From Rhizobacter sp. (GTDB lineage Bacteria > Pseudomonadota > Gammaproteobacteria > Burkholderiales > Burkholderiaceae): a stretch of DNA of 8,754 nt. The first letter of the stretch is position 1; each line of letters starts with the position of its first letter. Positions 1 to 6,268 of this stretch are shown one piece after another. The notes below the pieces were generated by a model. That model was not told the origin of the DNA. It made no database searches and worked only from the letters and a program-made list of their open reading frames with translations. Position numbers and translations under genes: made by a program. The stretch lies in NCBI GenBank assembly GCA_014379885.1, contig JACMKW010000304.1, positions 1 through 8,754 of the forward strand, written 5' to 3'.

Positions 1-66
1 CAACGCGAGCGCCAAGACACGAGCCCGCAACTTACCCATGATCTGTATCTCCTGCATGTTCTTCAT
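1..66 (-). CDS. pilQ: PilQ type IV pilus secretin, N-terminal start only (partial)
   Basis: Only the first 22 codons are present. They begin with an ATG that overlaps the pilP stop in an ATGA junction, and the gene runs off the left edge. The identity is inferred from position: in betaproteobacterial pilMNOPQ operons the gene after pilP encodes the outer-membrane secretin through which the pilus exits. The visible peptide starts MKNMQEIQIMGKLRARVLAL, a basic n-region turning hydrophobic, as expected for a signal peptide. Two starts are plausible. The ATG at 66 has GGAGAAGG just upstream inside pilP. The ATG at 39 (MGKLRARV...) has AGGAG about 9 nt upstream and gives a more conventional short n-region. 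I chose 66 because of the coupled overlap. No secretin domain is visible, so the assignment rests on operon context. Confidence 0.8.
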   Translation of the reverse strand, partial: MKNMQEIQIMGKLRARVLALAL

Positions 67-611
67 CGCGCCTTCTCCTGAAGCTGAAGGGAGCTGGTGC
101 GCTCAATCCACTCGCCCGCTGCGTCCTGGACGATCTCGCGAAACGAGATGTCGGTTTCAGAAATCTTGGTGATCTTTCCGTAGTTCTGCCCAAGGTAATC
201 ACCCTGCTTGACTTGATAGAGCAAGTTGTCCACCTTCAGCAAGGCGTACGGACGACCCAGTTTTGTCACGCTGCCGACCATGCTCATGCTGTCGATCGGG
301 TAAGCCTCCAGCGGCTCTTTGCGGCGGTTGATCTCGGCAGCCAGCAACGAATTGGATTGCCTGGCTTCTTGCTTGATGGCCACGGTGAGCTTCTGACTGC
401 TGAAGGGCTCGACCGAACTGCCGGCCAAGTAAGCCTGCGGATTGAATTTTTTCGGCGCCGACAGCGGTGACACGTTCGGCTTAGCCTCACGCCGTTGCTG
501 CTCGATCCATTGCTGCAATTCGTCCTGCGAGCCGCTGCAACCAGACAGCCCCGCCAAAACGAACATACCGGCGCCGAGAGCCGCAAGAACGCGCACGAAA
601 GTGCCCATCAT
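63..611 (-). CDS. pilP: PilP, type IV pilus alignment lipoprotein
   Basis: This 182-residue protein matches the usual PilP length (about 170-180). It is an inner-membrane lipoprotein that bridges the PilN/PilO heterodimer to the periplasmic domains of the PilQ secretin. Residues 5-24 form a hydrophobic signal segment ending in the lipobox LSGC, with C25 as the lipidated cysteine. A flexible Pro/Gln/Lys-rich linker follows (about 26-100). The C-terminal part (about 105-175), which contains the VDNLLYQVKQGDYLGQNYGK stretch, corresponds to the small beta-sandwich domain typical of PilP. The start ATG overlaps the pilO stop (ATGA), and a second ATG follows immediately, so the start could be one codon later. 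The stop overlaps the pilQ start in the same way, giving coupled translation along the operon. Family and position agree well. Confidence 0.95.
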   Translation of the reverse strand: MMGTFVRVLAALGAGMFVLAGLSGCSGSQDELQQWIEQQRREAKPNVSPLSAPKKFNPQAYLAGSSVEPFSSQKLTVAIKQEARQSNSLLAAEINRRKEPLEAYPIDSMSMVGSVTKLGRPYALLKVDNLLYQVKQGDYLGQNYGKITKISETDISFREIVQDAAGEWIERTSSLQLQEKAR

Positions 612-1318
612 TTCTTTGCCCCCGCTTTGGCTTTCGCTGCGTTTGCAGCAGCCTTTTGCTCATTTACCTCGTTGGCGTCCAGATAGCGGTAGGTGCGAGC
701 CGTGGCATCCATCGCAAGCACACCGGAAGCATCTTTGCCTGTCGCGTCTTTTGCGCCACTGATCGTCAGGCCATGAAGCGTGACAATGCGCGAAAGATTG
801 GCCACGTCGGCCGCAAAGTTGCCAATGTCGTGATAGCGCCCTGACACGCGCAAGGCGATCGGCAACTCCGCGTAGTAGTCTTTGACGAGCACCTGCCCCG
901 GCCTGAACAATTCAAACTGCAGACCTCTTCCCAAGCCAGCCTGGTTGATATCGGACAGCAATGCGTCCATTTCGGCCTTGCCCGGGAGCTGCTTTTCCAG
1001 CTGCGTCACGTACTCTTCAACTTGGAGCTTTTGCTTGCGCAGTTCTTCGAGGTTGACGGCTTGCGCCAGCTTGCCCCGGTAGTCTTGCTTCAGTGCGGGC
1101 TCTTTCGCGCGCTCAGCTTCCAATTGGTCATTGGCAGTGGACAGCAACAAGAACCAGCCAGCCACGACAACCAAGATGGCAAGCAGGATCCAGGATGCAA
1201 ATTTTGGCAGCATCGGCCACTGACCCGGCTCATTCGGGTTGAGCCCGCGAAACTGCGACGCTGCAGCGCCAAAGACCGAGTTCAGGTCGATGTTGGCGGA
1301 TTTAGCTTGAGTGGCCAT
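608..1318 (-). CDS. pilO: PilO, type IV pilus inner-membrane alignment protein
   Basis: This 236-residue bitopic inner-membrane protein pairs with PilN to form the periplasmic core of the pilus alignment complex. It has a cytoplasmic N-terminus (1-40) containing LNPNEPGQWP, one transmembrane helix (about 41-60, FASWILLAILVVVAGWFLLL), a predicted coiled coil (about 62-112, rich in E/K/L/Q) and a ferredoxin-like periplasmic domain (about 115-213, with ELPIALRVSGRYHDIGNF). The last ~20 residues are an Ala/Lys-rich tail (QKAAANAAKAKAGAKK), which looks unstructured and is probably dispensable for the fold. It lies 13 nt after the pilN stop with only a weak ribosome site, so translation may depend on reinitiation, and it overlaps pilP by 4 nt. 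The next Met is far downstream, past the N-terminal region, so the start is secure. Confidence 0.95.
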   Translation of the reverse strand: MATQAKSANIDLNSVFGAAASQFRGLNPNEPGQWPMLPKFASWILLAILVVVAGWFLLLSTANDQLEAERAKEPALKQDYRGKLAQAVNLEELRKQKLQVEEYVTQLEKQLPGKAEMDALLSDINQAGLGRGLQFELFRPGQVLVKDYYAELPIALRVSGRYHDIGNFAADVANLSRIVTLHGLTISGAKDATGKDASGVLAMDATARTYRYLDANEVNEQKAAANAAKAKAGAKK

Positions 1319-1331
1319 GACGTCCGGACTT

Positions 1332-1988
1332 TCAGGGTTTGGCCGGCTTCACCGCGGCAGCGCCGCGGGCAAGCGGTTGCGACGCTACGCCAGACGCAGC
1401 AGCTGCGGCGGCCTTGGCATCCACATCCTGTGGGCGCTTGATGCTGACCCGCATGGAGAAGTCATACAACCGCTTCTGCTCGCGATTGGCTCCTTGCACG
1501 TTGGCCACCTTGATCTCAACCAACTCGGGGCGAATCAACCATTCAGAGTTGTTCCCGGTGTTGCGCAGCAGTTCGGAAACCCGCTCATTGGTCTGAGCAA
1601 CCCCAATCAAGTTGAGCACCTGGCCATCTTGTTTGATGGTGCGGTAGTAGATGCCCTCGGGGGTCTGCTTCACCAGTTCATTCAAGACGTGCACCGGCAC
1701 GTTGCGGTCGATCTGGAGATCTTCCACGGCCTTTTGCCGCGCTTTCAAGGCTTCGATTTCGGCGCGAAGGGTCGCAATGTCCTTGATCTGAACTTCAAGC
1801 TCGCGGATCTTCACCGTCAAGAACTCGTTGCGCTGCTGCTGCCCAGCAGTCATTTGCTGCAAGACGAGATACCAGGCGCCAACAACCATCAACCCGGCGG
1901 CAGCGGCCAACCCGAGGCCGAGGAAAAAGGCTGCTTTGCGGCGCTTTCGTTTTTCTTCCCGGTGCGGGAGCAGGTTGATCAAGATCAC
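1332..1988 (-). CDS. pilN: PilN, type IV pilus inner-membrane alignment protein
   Basis: This 218-residue protein is the PilO partner and also the docking point for cytoplasmic PilM. The N-terminus MILINLLPHRE carries the conserved INLLP-x-R motif that PilN inserts into the PilM groove. A basic stretch follows (EEKRKRRK, 11-18), then one transmembrane helix (about 20-43), a coiled coil (about 50-92) and a ferredoxin-like domain (about 96-186, including IYYRTIKQDGQVLNLIGVAQ). The tail from 190 is rich in Ala and Pro (DAKAAAAAASGVASQPLARG) and looks disordered. The start is GTG, inside a GTGA overlap with the pilM stop. It is fixed by the motif, which must begin at the very N-terminus, and implies translational coupling to pilM. 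Confidence 0.95.
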   Translation of the reverse strand: MILINLLPHREEKRKRRKAAFFLGLGLAAAAGLMVVGAWYLVLQQMTAGQQQRNEFLTVKIRELEVQIKDIATLRAEIEALKARQKAVEDLQIDRNVPVHVLNELVKQTPEGIYYRTIKQDGQVLNLIGVAQTNERVSELLRNTGNNSEWLIRPELVEIKVANVQGANREQKRLYDFSMRVSIKRPQDVDAKAAAAAASGVASQPLARGAAAVKPAKP

Positions 1989-3064
1989 TGCAGAAACCTC
2001 CGCATCGCCAGCCCGCAGGCCGTGAGGTATGACGGCGCCTCACGGCGAAGCTTGCTCTCGCGTACGGCTGAGCCGAGCTTCATGTTGTCAAAGGGGTTCA
2101 CCACCATCGAGGCAAAACCGGTCAACTCGGTCACCCGGTCTTTGAGACCCGGCAAGGTAGCAGTGCCACCGGCCAGCATCACGTAGTGCACTTTGTGATG
2201 AGGGGTGCTGGTGAAGAAGTATTGCAAGGCGCGGCCGATTTCCTGAGACAGGCTGTCGACAAACGGCGCAAGGATTGACGTCTCGTAATCTTCCGGCAGA
2301 TCAGACGCGAGCTTCTTTTGCTCGGCCTCTTCGAACGAGAACCCGTACTGGCGCGAGATCAGCTGCGTGAGCTGGGAGCCACCAAAGGCCTGATCGCGGT
2401 CGTATAGCATTTCGTCATCGCGCAACACCTTCAGACTCGTGGTGTCGGCACCGATCTCGAACAGCGCGACCAGAGCATCCTTGCCCTCGTTGGGCAAGGC
2501 TTCAATCAAACGCCCCATGGCCAAACGGGAAGCGTGCGATTCGATGTCGAGCACCACCGGCTTCAAGCCTGCCGCCTCGGCAAGACCTTGCCTGTCTTGC
2601 ACACGATCCTTGCGGGACGCGGCGATCAGCACCTCAACATCACCCACTGAAGTGGGGCTGGGCCCAATGACCGAAAAATCTAAGCTGACTTCGTCGAGCG
2701 AGAACGGGATGTACTGGTTGGCTTCGGATTCAACCTGAAGCTCCAACTCTTCTTCACGCAACCCGGCGGGGAGCATGATTTTCTTGGTGATCACAGCAGA
2801 CTGAGGCATGGCCATCACGACCTGCTTGGTCTTGGTGCCACTCTTGGTGACCACCCGACGCACGGCGTCGGCGACTTCATCGAATTTCTCGATTTGCCCG
2901 TCGGTGATCCAGCCTTTTTCGAAGCTTTCAGCCGCGAAACGCTCCAGCACATATTCGCCCGATGCGCTCTGACCCAGCTCGACCAGCTTGACGCTGGAAG
3001 AACTGATGTCCAAGCCGATCATCGGTGGATGTTTACGGCCCAACAACAAGTCAAGGAAGCTCAC
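1985..3064 (-). CDS. pilM: PilM, actin-like cytoplasmic component of the type IV pilus alignment complex
   Basis: PilM is a cytoplasmic ATP-binding protein of the actin/FtsA superfamily that binds the PilN N-terminus and links the alignment complex to the pilus motor. Visible signatures, numbered from the GTG chosen here (359 aa), are the phosphate-1 strand GLDISSSSVKLVEL (17-30), phosphate-2 LFEIGADTTSLKVL (201-214), the adenosine motif VMLAGGTATLPGL (295-307) and the family motif NPFDNM (323-328). The frame stays open to a TTG at 3079, which would add five residues. I prefer GTG 3064 because GGGAGAGGG lies 4-12 nt upstream and SFLDLLLGRK aligns with the usual PilM start, whereas the TTG has no ribosome site. 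It is the first gene of the operon, divergent from mrcA, and ends overlapping pilN by 4 nt. Confidence 0.95.
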   Translation of the reverse strand: MSFLDLLLGRKHPPMIGLDISSSSVKLVELGQSASGEYVLERFAAESFEKGWITDGQIEKFDEVADAVRRVVTKSGTKTKQVVMAMPQSAVITKKIMLPAGLREEELELQVESEANQYIPFSLDEVSLDFSVIGPSPTSVGDVEVLIAASRKDRVQDRQGLAEAAGLKPVVLDIESHASRLAMGRLIEALPNEGKDALVALFEIGADTTSLKVLRDDEMLYDRDQAFGGSQLTQLISRQYGFSFEEAEQKKLASDLPEDYETSILAPFVDSLSQEIGRALQYFFTSTPHHKVHYVMLAGGTATLPGLKDRVTELTGFASMVVNPFDNMKLGSAVRESKLRREAPSYLTACGLAMRRFLQ

Positions 3065-3108
3065 GACGCCCTCTCCCAACGCGCTTTTTCAGTACGCTGG
3101 ACTGTTAA

Positions 3109-3119
3109 GAAGTTACTTC
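3109..3119. repeat. 11-bp palindrome at the predicted pilM transcription start
   Basis: GAAGT-T-ACTTC is a perfect inverted repeat with 5-bp arms and a single central base. It sits over the transcription start expected from the candidate pilM promoter, where an operator would overlap RNA polymerase. It is short enough to occur by chance, so a regulatory role is only inferred from its position. Confidence 0.3.
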
Positions 3120-3120
3120 A

Positions 3121-3149
3121 ATGCTAGCAGTAAAGTCTTTGTGCGACAA
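3121..3149 (-). promoter_or_regulatory. Candidate sigma70 promoter of the pilM operon (extended -10)
   Basis: Read on the minus strand, a -35-like TTGTCG (3149-3144) is followed by exactly 17 nt and then TAGCAT (3126-3121). TGC precedes the -10, giving the extended form TGCTAGCAT. Each hexamer matches the consensus at 4 of 6 positions. Transcription would start near 3114, leaving a leader of about 50 nt before the pilM GTG. This is a prediction by eye; another sigma factor could also act on the operon. Confidence 0.45.
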
Positions 3150-3219
3150 AGATATTTCCAATTTTCACAACCTCCGCTCGTTGCAAAACTCAGACGAAAA
3201 AAGGTGTCGAAAAATGGCA

Positions 3220-3240
3220 CCCTCGGGTCAACCCTGAGGG
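3220..3240. repeat. GC-rich inverted repeat upstream of mrcA
   Basis: CCCTCGGG-TCAA-CCC-T-GAGGG forms an 8-bp GC-rich stem with a 4-nt loop and one bulged T. On the plus strand it is followed by AGGTTTTGG, a poor U-tract. On the minus strand TTTTT appears about 6 nt beyond the stem. No gene ends here, so an intrinsic terminator for a gene is unlikely. It lies about 58 bp upstream of the mrcA -10 and could be a protein-binding site or a block to antisense transcription. Confidence 0.4.
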
Positions 3241-3244
3241 AGGT

Positions 3245-3260
3245 TTTGGTATCTGCCAAA
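3245..3260. repeat. Short inverted repeat TTTGG-N6-CCAAA upstream of mrcA
   Basis: Five-base arms TTTGG and CCAAA flank TATCTG. The repeat is centred about 45 bp upstream of the mrcA -10, a typical position for an activator or repressor operator. It lies 4 bp after the GC-rich inverted repeat at 3220-3240. Arms this short can arise by chance, so the regulatory reading is tentative. Confidence 0.25.
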
Positions 3261-3297
3261 CAGTTCACGCTTCACCGCTGGCTGGTGGGGTGCTTCC

Positions 3298-3303
3298 TAT
3301 AAT
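3298..3303 (+). promoter_or_regulatory. Candidate -10 box of the mrcA promoter
   Basis: A perfect TATAAT stands 24 bp before the mrcA ATG, so transcription would start near 3310 with a leader of about 18 nt. At 16-18 bp spacing upstream there is only GC-rich sequence (CCGCTG and neighbours) and no TTGACA-like box, nor is there a TG extension. A ribosome site, GGAG at 3320-3323, lies 4 nt before the ATG. Confidence 0.55.
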
Positions 3304-3327
3304 CACGCCGACTTTTGTTGGAGTTCC

Positions 3328-5691
3328 ATGAGCGAATCCGAGCGACCCGCTGCCTCTCTGTCCCAAACCTTTGCTTCACTGCCCCCCTGGGCGCGCTGGT
3401 TGACCGGCGGAGCAGCTTGGTTGTTGGGACTGTTGATCGCGGGTGTGCTGATGGTGGTCATGCTGGTCGGTCTGGCGTTGGCCGTGGCTTATCCGAACTT
3501 GCCCGAGATCAGTGGCTTGCTGGACTATCGACCGAAGCTGCCGATGCGCATCTACTCGACCGACAACGTCTTGTTGGGCGAGTTCGGCGAAGAGCGCCGC
3601 AACTTCACCCCCATCGCGCAGGTGCCCAAGGTGATGCAGCAAGCCGTGCTCGCAATCGAGGACGCACGCTTCTACCAACACAGTGGGGTCGATTACAAAG
3701 GTGTTCTTCGCGCCGCCTTGGCCCAGTTTGCCGAGTCGCGCAGTCAGGGTGCCTCGACCATCACCATGCAGGTCGCGCGGAACTTTTACCTCTCTTCCGA
3801 GAAGACCTTCACCCGCAAGATCTACGAGGTGCTGCTTGCGCTGAAGATCGAAAGCATGCTCAGCAAGGAGCAAATCCTCGAGGTCTACATGAACCAGATT
3901 TTTCTGGGGCAACGGGCTTACGGGTTTGCCGCGGCGAGCGACATCTACTTCGGCAAGCCGCTGAAAGACATCACCATCGCCGAGGCCGCCATGCTCGCGG
4001 GGCTGCCCAAGGCGCCCTCGGCCTACAACCCGATCAGCAACCCTCGGCGAGCCACCGTGCGCCAGCAATACATCATTGACCGCATGCTCGAAAACGGGTT
4101 CATCACGCCCGAGCAGCACGACACCGCGCGCAAGCAGCCGCTGAAGTATCGCGAACCCTCGGAGGTGGCAGTCCATGCCGAGTACGTGGCTGAAGCGGCG
4201 CGCCAGATGATCTTCAGCCAGTATGGCGACGAGGCCTACAGCCGTGGCCTGAACGTCTACCTGACGCTGAACTCCGCCGAGCAGATGACGGCCTACCGCG
4301 CACTGCGCAAAGGCATCCTCGACTACGAGCGCCGCCAGGTTTACCGGGGCCCCGAGGCCTATATCGACCTGCCAGCCAATGCCAAAGACGTGGACGCCCG
4401 CGTCGCCGAGGCGTTGGACGAACACCCCGACAACGACGAGCTTCGTGCCGGCGTTGCCCTGGAAACCAACCCACGCAAGGTGGTGGCCGTTCTGCAAAAC
4501 GGCGAATCCATCACTGTCACGGGTGAAGGGCTCAAGCCTGTGACATCCGGTTTGGCGGAGCGTGGCAACCCCAAGACGCAGATTCGGCGGGGTGCCGTCA
4601 TCCGTCTGGTGAAGAACCCGAAAGGCGATTGGTCCATCACCCAGTTGCCCGAAGTAGAAGGTGCTTTTGTTTCGCTCGACCCCCGCACCGGCGCCGTGCG
4701 CACCATGGTGGGCGGCTTTGACTACGCCAAGAGCAAGTTCAACCACGTGACCCAGGCCTGGCGGCAGCCGGGTTCGAGCTTCAAGCCCTTCATTTACTCC
4801 GCGTCGCTGGAGAGGGGCTTCACGCCGGCCACCGTGATCAACGATGCGCCGCTTTTCTTCGACGCCGTCACCACCGGCAGCCAGCCGTGGGAGCCAAAGA
4901 ACTACGACGGAACCTTCGACGGACCGATGTCAATGAGGCGTGGCCTGGCCAAGTCGAAAAACATGATTTCGATCCGCATCCTGCAGTCGATCACACCAGC
5001 GTATGCGCAAGAGTGGGTCACCCGCTTCGGCTTCGACGCCGACAAGCACCCGGCCTACCTCACCATGGCCCTGGGCGCAGGCTCGGTGACACCGCTTCAG
5101 ATGGCCTCGGCCTATGGGGTGTTCGCCAACGGGGGCTATCACGTCAACCCCTACCTGATCAGCAAGATCACCGACGCCAAAGGCCGCACGCTGAACGAAG
5201 CCAAGACGCAGACGCTCGACGACAAAAACCGCCGGCTGGACGCACGCAATGCGTTTGTCATGAGCAGCCTGCTTCAGGAGGTGACCCGCTCCGGCACCGC
5301 AGCCCGCGCGCAGGCCACGCTGAAGCGGCCCGACATCTATGGCAAGACAGGCACCACCAACGATTCGATGGACGCCTGGTTTGCGGGCTTTCAGCGCAAC
5401 GTAGTGGCAGTGGTGTGGATCGGCTACGACAACCCGCGCAAGCTCGGCGACCGCGAAACCGGCGGTGGCCTGTCGCTGCCAGTGTGGATCGACTACATGG
5501 CGCAGGCGCTCAAAGGCGTGCCCGTGGCAGAAATGTCCGCTCCCGAGGGCCTCATCAATCTGGGCGGCGAGTGGTACTACGAAGAATTCACCCACGGCAA
5601 AGGCGTGAGCAGCCTGGGCCTGGAAGACAAACTGCCAGCGGCCCCGAGCGAGGAAGAGAAGAAAAGCATCCTCGACCTGTTCAAGCGCTGA
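3328..5691 (+). CDS. mrcA: Penicillin-binding protein 1A, bifunctional peptidoglycan glycosyltransferase/transpeptidase
   Basis: This 787-residue class A PBP polymerises lipid II and crosslinks the peptides of peptidoglycan on the periplasmic side of the inner membrane. It has a short cytoplasmic N-terminus and one transmembrane helix (about 28-54). The GT51 glycosyltransferase follows, with motifs EDARFYQHSGVD (111-122, catalytic E111), QGASTITMQVARN (140-152), RKIYEVLLALKIE (163-175) and KEQILEVYMNQIFLG (180-194). After a linker/OB-like region (about 300-440) comes the transpeptidase, with SSFK (nucleophile S483, K486), SKN (543-545) and KTGT (673-676). All catalytic motifs are intact, and the length is close to betaproteobacterial PBP1A. 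The ATG has GGAG 4 nt upstream. The gene is divergent from pilM, a linkage also seen in enterobacteria (hofM-mrcA). Its stop lies 28 bp from the convergent cyaY stop. The synonym ponA is widely used. Confidence 0.97.
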   Translation: MSESERPAASLSQTFASLPPWARWLTGGAAWLLGLLIAGVLMVVMLVGLALAVAYPNLPEISGLLDYRPKLPMRIYSTDNVLLGEFGEERRNFTPIAQVPKVMQQAVLAIEDARFYQHSGVDYKGVLRAALAQFAESRSQGASTITMQVARNFYLSSEKTFTRKIYEVLLALKIESMLSKEQILEVYMNQIFLGQRAYGFAAASDIYFGKPLKDITIAEAAMLAGLPKAPSAYNPISNPRRATVRQQYIIDRMLENGFITPEQHDTARKQPLKYREPSEVAVHAEYVAEAARQMIFSQYGDEAYSRGLNVYLTLNSAEQMTAYRALRKGILDYERRQVYRGPEAYIDLPANAKDVDARVAEALDEHPDNDELRAGVALETNPRKVVAVLQNGESITVTGEGLKPVTSGLAERGNPKTQIRRGAVIRLVKNPKGDWSITQLPEVEGAFVSLDPRTGAVRTMVGGFDYAKSKFNHVTQAWRQPGSSFKPFIYSASLERGFTPATVINDAPLFFDAVTTGSQPWEPKNYDGTFDGPMSMRRGLAKSKNMISIRILQSITPAYAQEWVTRFGFDADKHPAYLTMALGAGSVTPLQMASAYGVFANGGYHVNPYLISKITDAKGRTLNEAKTQTLDDKNRRLDARNAFVMSSLLQEVTRSGTAARAQATLKRPDIYGKTGTTNDSMDAWFAGFQRNVVAVVWIGYDNPRKLGDRETGGGLSLPVWIDYMAQALKGVPVAEMSAPEGLINLGGEWYYEEFTHGKGVSSLGLEDKLPAAPSEEEKKSILDLFKR

Positions 5692-5719
5692 TCGAGGTTT
5701 CGCGGCGCCGGCCCTTAGC

Positions 5720-6082
5720 TCAGGCGGGTGCAAAGAACCTGAGCGTCAACCCGGATTGTTCACTGGCGCAGATCGACAGCGCATCAAAGAACTCGCGCCT
5801 TTCCCGGGTATCGAGCCATTGACCATTCACATGCTTGTAGTGATAGCCACCTGAGCGCGCCGCCAGCCACAACTCGTGCAGCGGCGGCTGTGTGTTGAGC
5901 ACGAGCTTGCTGCCATTGGGGAAGCTCAGCTCCAACAGGCCACCTGTGCGGTGGGCATCAATGTCGACCACGTCGTCTTGCAGCCATTGATCCACAGTCG
6001 CTTCGACCGAAGACAGCACGGCCCCTGCCAAGGCATGGAACTGGGCGTCTGTCAGAGGGGTGGGGACAAGTTCAACAGTCAT
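5720..6082 (-). CDS. cyaY: CyaY, bacterial frataxin (iron-sulfur cluster assembly regulator)
   Basis: This 120-residue cytoplasmic protein is of the frataxin family, which binds iron and the IscS cysteine desulfurase and modulates Fe-S cluster assembly. The family core is clear: GGLLELSFPNGSKLVLNTQP (47-66), PLHELWLAARSGGYHY (67-82) and W89 in the following strand. Acidic residues D31, D36, D37, D40 and D42 at the end of helix 1 and strand 1 match the frataxin iron/IscS-binding ridge. It is slightly longer than the E. coli protein (106 aa), with a nine-residue N-terminal lead (MTVELVPTP) and a short C-terminal extension. The only Met is the first residue, and the ribosome site is weak. It is convergent with mrcA and divergent from lptM, with 19 bp between the start codons, so its promoter must lie within or next to lptM. 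Confidence 0.95.
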   Translation of the reverse strand: MTVELVPTPLTDAQFHALAGAVLSSVEATVDQWLQDDVVDIDAHRTGGLLELSFPNGSKLVLNTQPPLHELWLAARSGGYHYKHVNGQWLDTRERREFFDALSICASEQSGLTLRFFAPA

Positions 6083-6101
6083 GGCCGCTAAGATTCACTG
6101 C

Positions 6102-6266
6102 ATGAGGAAACAGAAAAACAGTGTAGCGGCCGGCCTCATCAGACTGTCCGCAGTAGGCTCTTTGCTCGCAGCCGTGCTGCTTTCAGGTTGTGGCCAGAAG
6201 GGCCCGTTGATGCTGGCCCCACCGGCGGCCACGGCCTCCACACCAGCAGCCTCCGCGCCACGCTGA
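6102..6266 (+). CDS. lptM: LptM/YifL-family small lipoprotein
   Basis: From the ATG at 6102 this encodes 54 residues. They comprise a basic n-region (MRKQK), a hydrophobic signal segment (about 8-27), the lipobox LLSGC with C30 lipidated, and then CGQKGPL, the hallmark that gives the YifL/LptM family its C-G-x-K-G-P-L motif. The mature part is only about 25 residues and Ala/Pro-rich. In E. coli, LptM binds the LptD/LptE LPS translocon and promotes LptD disulfide maturation; the same role here is inferred. The frame is open upstream to ATG 6081 and GTG 6060, which would overlap cyaY. I chose 6102 because it gives a normal lipoprotein signal peptide, though its ribosome site is weak. In many related genomes lysA follows; here the stop is 2 bp from a convergent ABC-transporter gene. 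Confidence 0.82.
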   Translation: MRKQKNSVAAGLIRLSAVGSLLAAVLLSGCGQKGPLMLAPPAATASTPAASAPR

Positions 6267-6268
6267 GT

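Larger units (their letters stand above)
3065..3327. promoter_or_regulatory. Divergent control region between pilM and mrcA
   Basis: This 263-bp non-coding stretch is visibly more AT-rich than the flanking genes. It must hold the promoters of both the pil operon (minus) and mrcA (plus). It contains a candidate extended -10 promoter for pilM (3121-3149), a consensus -10 for mrcA (3298-3303), a palindrome at the likely pilM start point (3109-3119) and two neighbouring inverted repeats (3220-3240 and 3245-3260). No convincing gene lies inside. A plus-strand frame that enters from antisense pilM (2988-3302) shows no family resemblance. Confidence 0.75.

Noticed and set aside
1311..2186. 291-codon plus-strand frame antisense to pilN
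   Set aside because: It covers conserved pilN and the end of pilM on the opposite strand, has no family resemblance and no convincing ribosome site.
3214..3237. Seven-codon mini-frame (MAPSGQP) that could be an upstream leader peptide for mrcA
   Set aside because: It lies upstream of the predicted mrcA promoter and inside the GC-rich inverted repeat, with no ribosome site, so it would not be in the main transcript.
3220..3240. Intrinsic terminator
   Set aside because: The stem is plausible, but no gene ends nearby on either strand and neither side has a U-tract directly adjacent to the stem.
2988..3302. 104-codon plus-strand frame running from antisense pilM into the control region
   Set aside because: It begins inside conserved pilM, crosses promoter-like elements, has unremarkable composition and no motif.
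3376..4746. 456-codon open frame antisense to mrcA
   Set aside because: It lies entirely opposite a clearly conserved PBP1A with all catalytic motifs. The translation is His/Gly/Val-rich with no recognisable domain, typical of a shadow frame caused by GC-rich codon use.
5692..5719. Bidirectional terminator between mrcA and cyaY
   Set aside because: Only a short GGCGCC-centred palindrome is present, with no T-tract on either strand.
4887..5822. 311-codon plus-strand frame overlapping the end of mrcA and part of cyaY
   Set aside because: It is frame-shifted relative to the intact transpeptidase domain and Arg/Gly/Ala-rich without motifs. mrcA itself is uninterrupted, so this is not a frameshifted extension.
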